A program made the position numbers and the translations under genes. Shown here piece after piece: positions 61,945 through 64,000 of a DNA stretch of 64,000 bases. Source of the stretch: Eumeta japonica (taxonomy: Eukaryota; Arthropoda; Insecta; Lepidoptera; Psychidae); contig BGZK01001366.1 in the NCBI GenBank assembly GCA_005406025.1, forward strand, positions 62,001 through 126,000, read 5' to 3'. Under the pieces are notes generated by a model, which was not told the origin of the DNA, searched no databases, and saw only the letters and a program-made list of their open reading frames with translations. Numbering within the stretch: the stretch's first letter is position 1; each line of letters starts with the position of its first letter.

Positions 61945-64000
61945 CGTTAAAGTGGTATACTTTTTTAGGTATTTATGGTAGGTATCACTTTGAAATCCAA
62001 ATACGTTAAATGTATTGTTTATTGTTATATTGTAATAAAGTGATAACTTCACGGTTAACACATTTTTTTATAGTCGACAAGCAGTACTTGGCAAATAAGT
62101 TCGAAGTTTTGAACGAAAATAATAGCAGGGAAACAGCCTTTAATAGAACAACCGACATTGTACAAAAGAGCTTTTGTATATTGCAGATATTTACATATAA
62201 AGGTTAGGATATAGTGTTTAGCATTCCTGACTGTAAGTGATCGATTTCTGAGTTTTTACCAAGAGTGAGTTGACCAATGAGTTTTTAAGTTTAATTAGAG
62301 TAAGCTAGTCGCCGTGCGTCTCGGAGAGGACGTCAATTCTGCGGTTGCGGGCGTGGTCGGGAGCTGCCGTCCGCGGTCGCGGCCCCGCGCCGGCCAGCAG
62401 CGAAAGCTGGAGGCGCAAACCCTCGACTTAGAATGTAAAAATTAAAGAAGGGTCTGCCTCCGCCTCGTGAGCCATCAACTTTAAGGTGATTCCAACACAA
62501 GAGTTAAATATGAAAATTGGTATATATTTTATCGCGTTGCGATGACGGAAGCCTAAGATACAATAATATGACCAAATTTTTTTCACGATCAAGTGCAACC
62601 GAATAAGGTAAGATTCCGGTTCAAGTCTTTCAAGCACATTCATAATATTTAACGTATGTAGTACCACATATAGTAACGCTTTGTTTTGCTTTTTCAGGGA
62701 GTCAGATCAGGCACAGAAGCGAGAGTTGTCAAAAGAAATCGACGATTTAATTATATGGGCACGCGGGCAGAAGCTAATTTTTAACGACAACCAATTTCGG
62801 TTTCGGAGACAGTCGATTGCAAACAGAACACAGTTTTAAAATAAAAGATCATTATGGTGATACAAAAAGAATTATTAGTGTGAATCGATTGCATGCACTA
62901 TATATAGCATTACTATTTACTACACTGGTATGCTATGTTCTCGGAAAATCTTAAATAGCGCTCATCGGCACGGTAATAAGTTAATTAACACGCGTGAGGT
63001 CGAGTACGTACAGTAAGTTAGTCCCGTATTAAATGTCAACGAAAATCTAGTATCGGGTAATTACGTGTCGATATATATAAAGTAGGTTTCCGCATTAGAA
63101 TTCATGATTTGTGTAAAAACGATCCAATACCTTATGTGCAGCATTGGTAACTTCTACGTAATAATAGCTACGAGCTATATTTATTTAGTTTTAAATCAAT
63201 TTATAAACATACTCAGTCATTGTGACCTCGAACAAACTGCGGAAAATGAGCAATAATTATGCTAACCGTGGAAGCTCCCGGGCCTAAGTGTTATTATGTA
63301 TTTTAATTTTCAAACTACACGGTTAGAACGTTGGAGCGGGAGAGACAACTCATTGACTACTTGAGAACTCATACAGTGCGAAACGTCTGCCTGAATAAAA
63401 AAGGTTTCTTAAGAAATTTTATTACATATCTTAAAAGTTGTCCATCCGTACATCAGGACATACGAACAGGCACAAGCATGGATAATATTAATTTATACAA
63501 CAAATCGGTTCAAGTATAACAGCCCCGTTTTCGCCATTCGGCTATGCAACTCTATAATAAAAATGTGACCAGGCCTTATCTTGTTTCTTTGTAAGCTCAA
63601 TCGCAAATGAACTTGAAAGTATTCCGATGAGCTTTTTGTGATAGGCATATATTTATAAGTCGACGACCATAGTTTATAATAAAGGTGTTTCTATAAATAC
63701 GCGGAAAAATTTTAAACCTCTGCCAAATTTTTCCAAGTTCATATTTTGTGCGTAAAGAAGGAAGTCAAAAATGTTATTAGCAAACTCTTCTAAAACGTAT
63801 CTACCAATAATTCGAAATCTCTAGAAGGTATTAAACAACGCGATCGCCTATGAAACCGAAAGTGATTCGGCCGGTGCTTGTGCATTTAAAATTCTAATGG
63901 GCCCGCCGACCGCTATGATATCTGAATTTTATCATCTCCTTATACTTGGTGATTTCGCAATGATGCCCACCCGACCTTGGGCACGCCGGCCCGCCGTTCG
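61945..64000. other. noncoding stretch to the end of the window
   Basis: AT-rich apart from a GC patch at 62325-62415 (GCGGTCGCGGCCCCGCGCCGG). Frames under 80 codons, no motifs. The last 100 bases become GC-richer. Confidence 0.45.

Larger units (their letters stand above)
17921..64000 (-). other. presumed hth intron 5' of the exon
   Basis: No MEIS-domain coding segment (HPLFPLLALIFEKCE, VHELCDNFCHRYISC or KGKMPIDLVIDE types) was recognised on the minus strand in this 46-kb stretch. If the hth call is right, the stretch is intron, and the promoter lies further right, outside the window. Giant introns are usual for hth in insects. A nested gene or a very short exon cannot be excluded. Confidence 0.5.

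Overview
The window reads as nuclear DNA from an insect, most probably a moth or butterfly (Lepidoptera). The background is AT-rich, with short GC-rich islands scattered through it. Genes are almost absent, and several interspersed repeats have the sequence of families common in lepidopteran genomes. The decisive coding signal is one 127-bp exon on the minus strand at 17794-17920. Its 42 codons match the linker between the MEIS domain and the homeodomain of Homothorax (Hth), the TALE-class partner of Extradenticle and the Hox proteins. I recognised no other hth exon by eye. Most of the window is therefore best read as two very large hth introns: 17921-64000 lies 5' of the exon and 1-17793 lies 3' of it.

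Layout. 1-17.8 kb: putative downstream intron with GC islands (2.2, 8.9-11.3, 14.1 kb), a decayed LINE reverse-transcriptase fragment (8.05-8.51 kb), three dispersed-repeat fragments (11.6, 12.3, 13.6 kb) and a candidate regulatory block with a perfect POU octamer (14.1-14.3 kb). 17.6-17.9 kb: the hth exon. Read-through of its splice donor meets a stop after three codons and an AATAAA follows about 150 bp further on, which would suit a homeodomain-less isoform. 23.7-27.0 kb: a broken hAT transposon with a BED finger, inserted inside an older repeat that begins GGGTTCCGTAG. 30.2-31.5 kb: a GC-rich, ATTA-containing block and a probable small non-autonomous element. 37.2-39.2 kb: a 15-copy, ~125-bp satellite-like array with higher-order structure. 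41.1 kb: a (TA)n microsatellite. 44.8-45.06 kb: a 27-bp minisatellite. 47.4-49.9 kb: a long hairpin followed by GC-rich candidate regulatory DNA. 50.6-52.3 kb: interspersed repeats and a dead mariner. 53.4-54.2 and 59.5-62.4 kb: the strongest GC islands, the second with a perfect 15-bp hairpin on its edge.

Nothing here forms an operon or pathway. If the exon call is right, the unit is one developmental regulator whose introns carry candidate cis-regulatory DNA and mobile-element debris. All family assignments come from reading the sequence and from memory of the families; no search was run.
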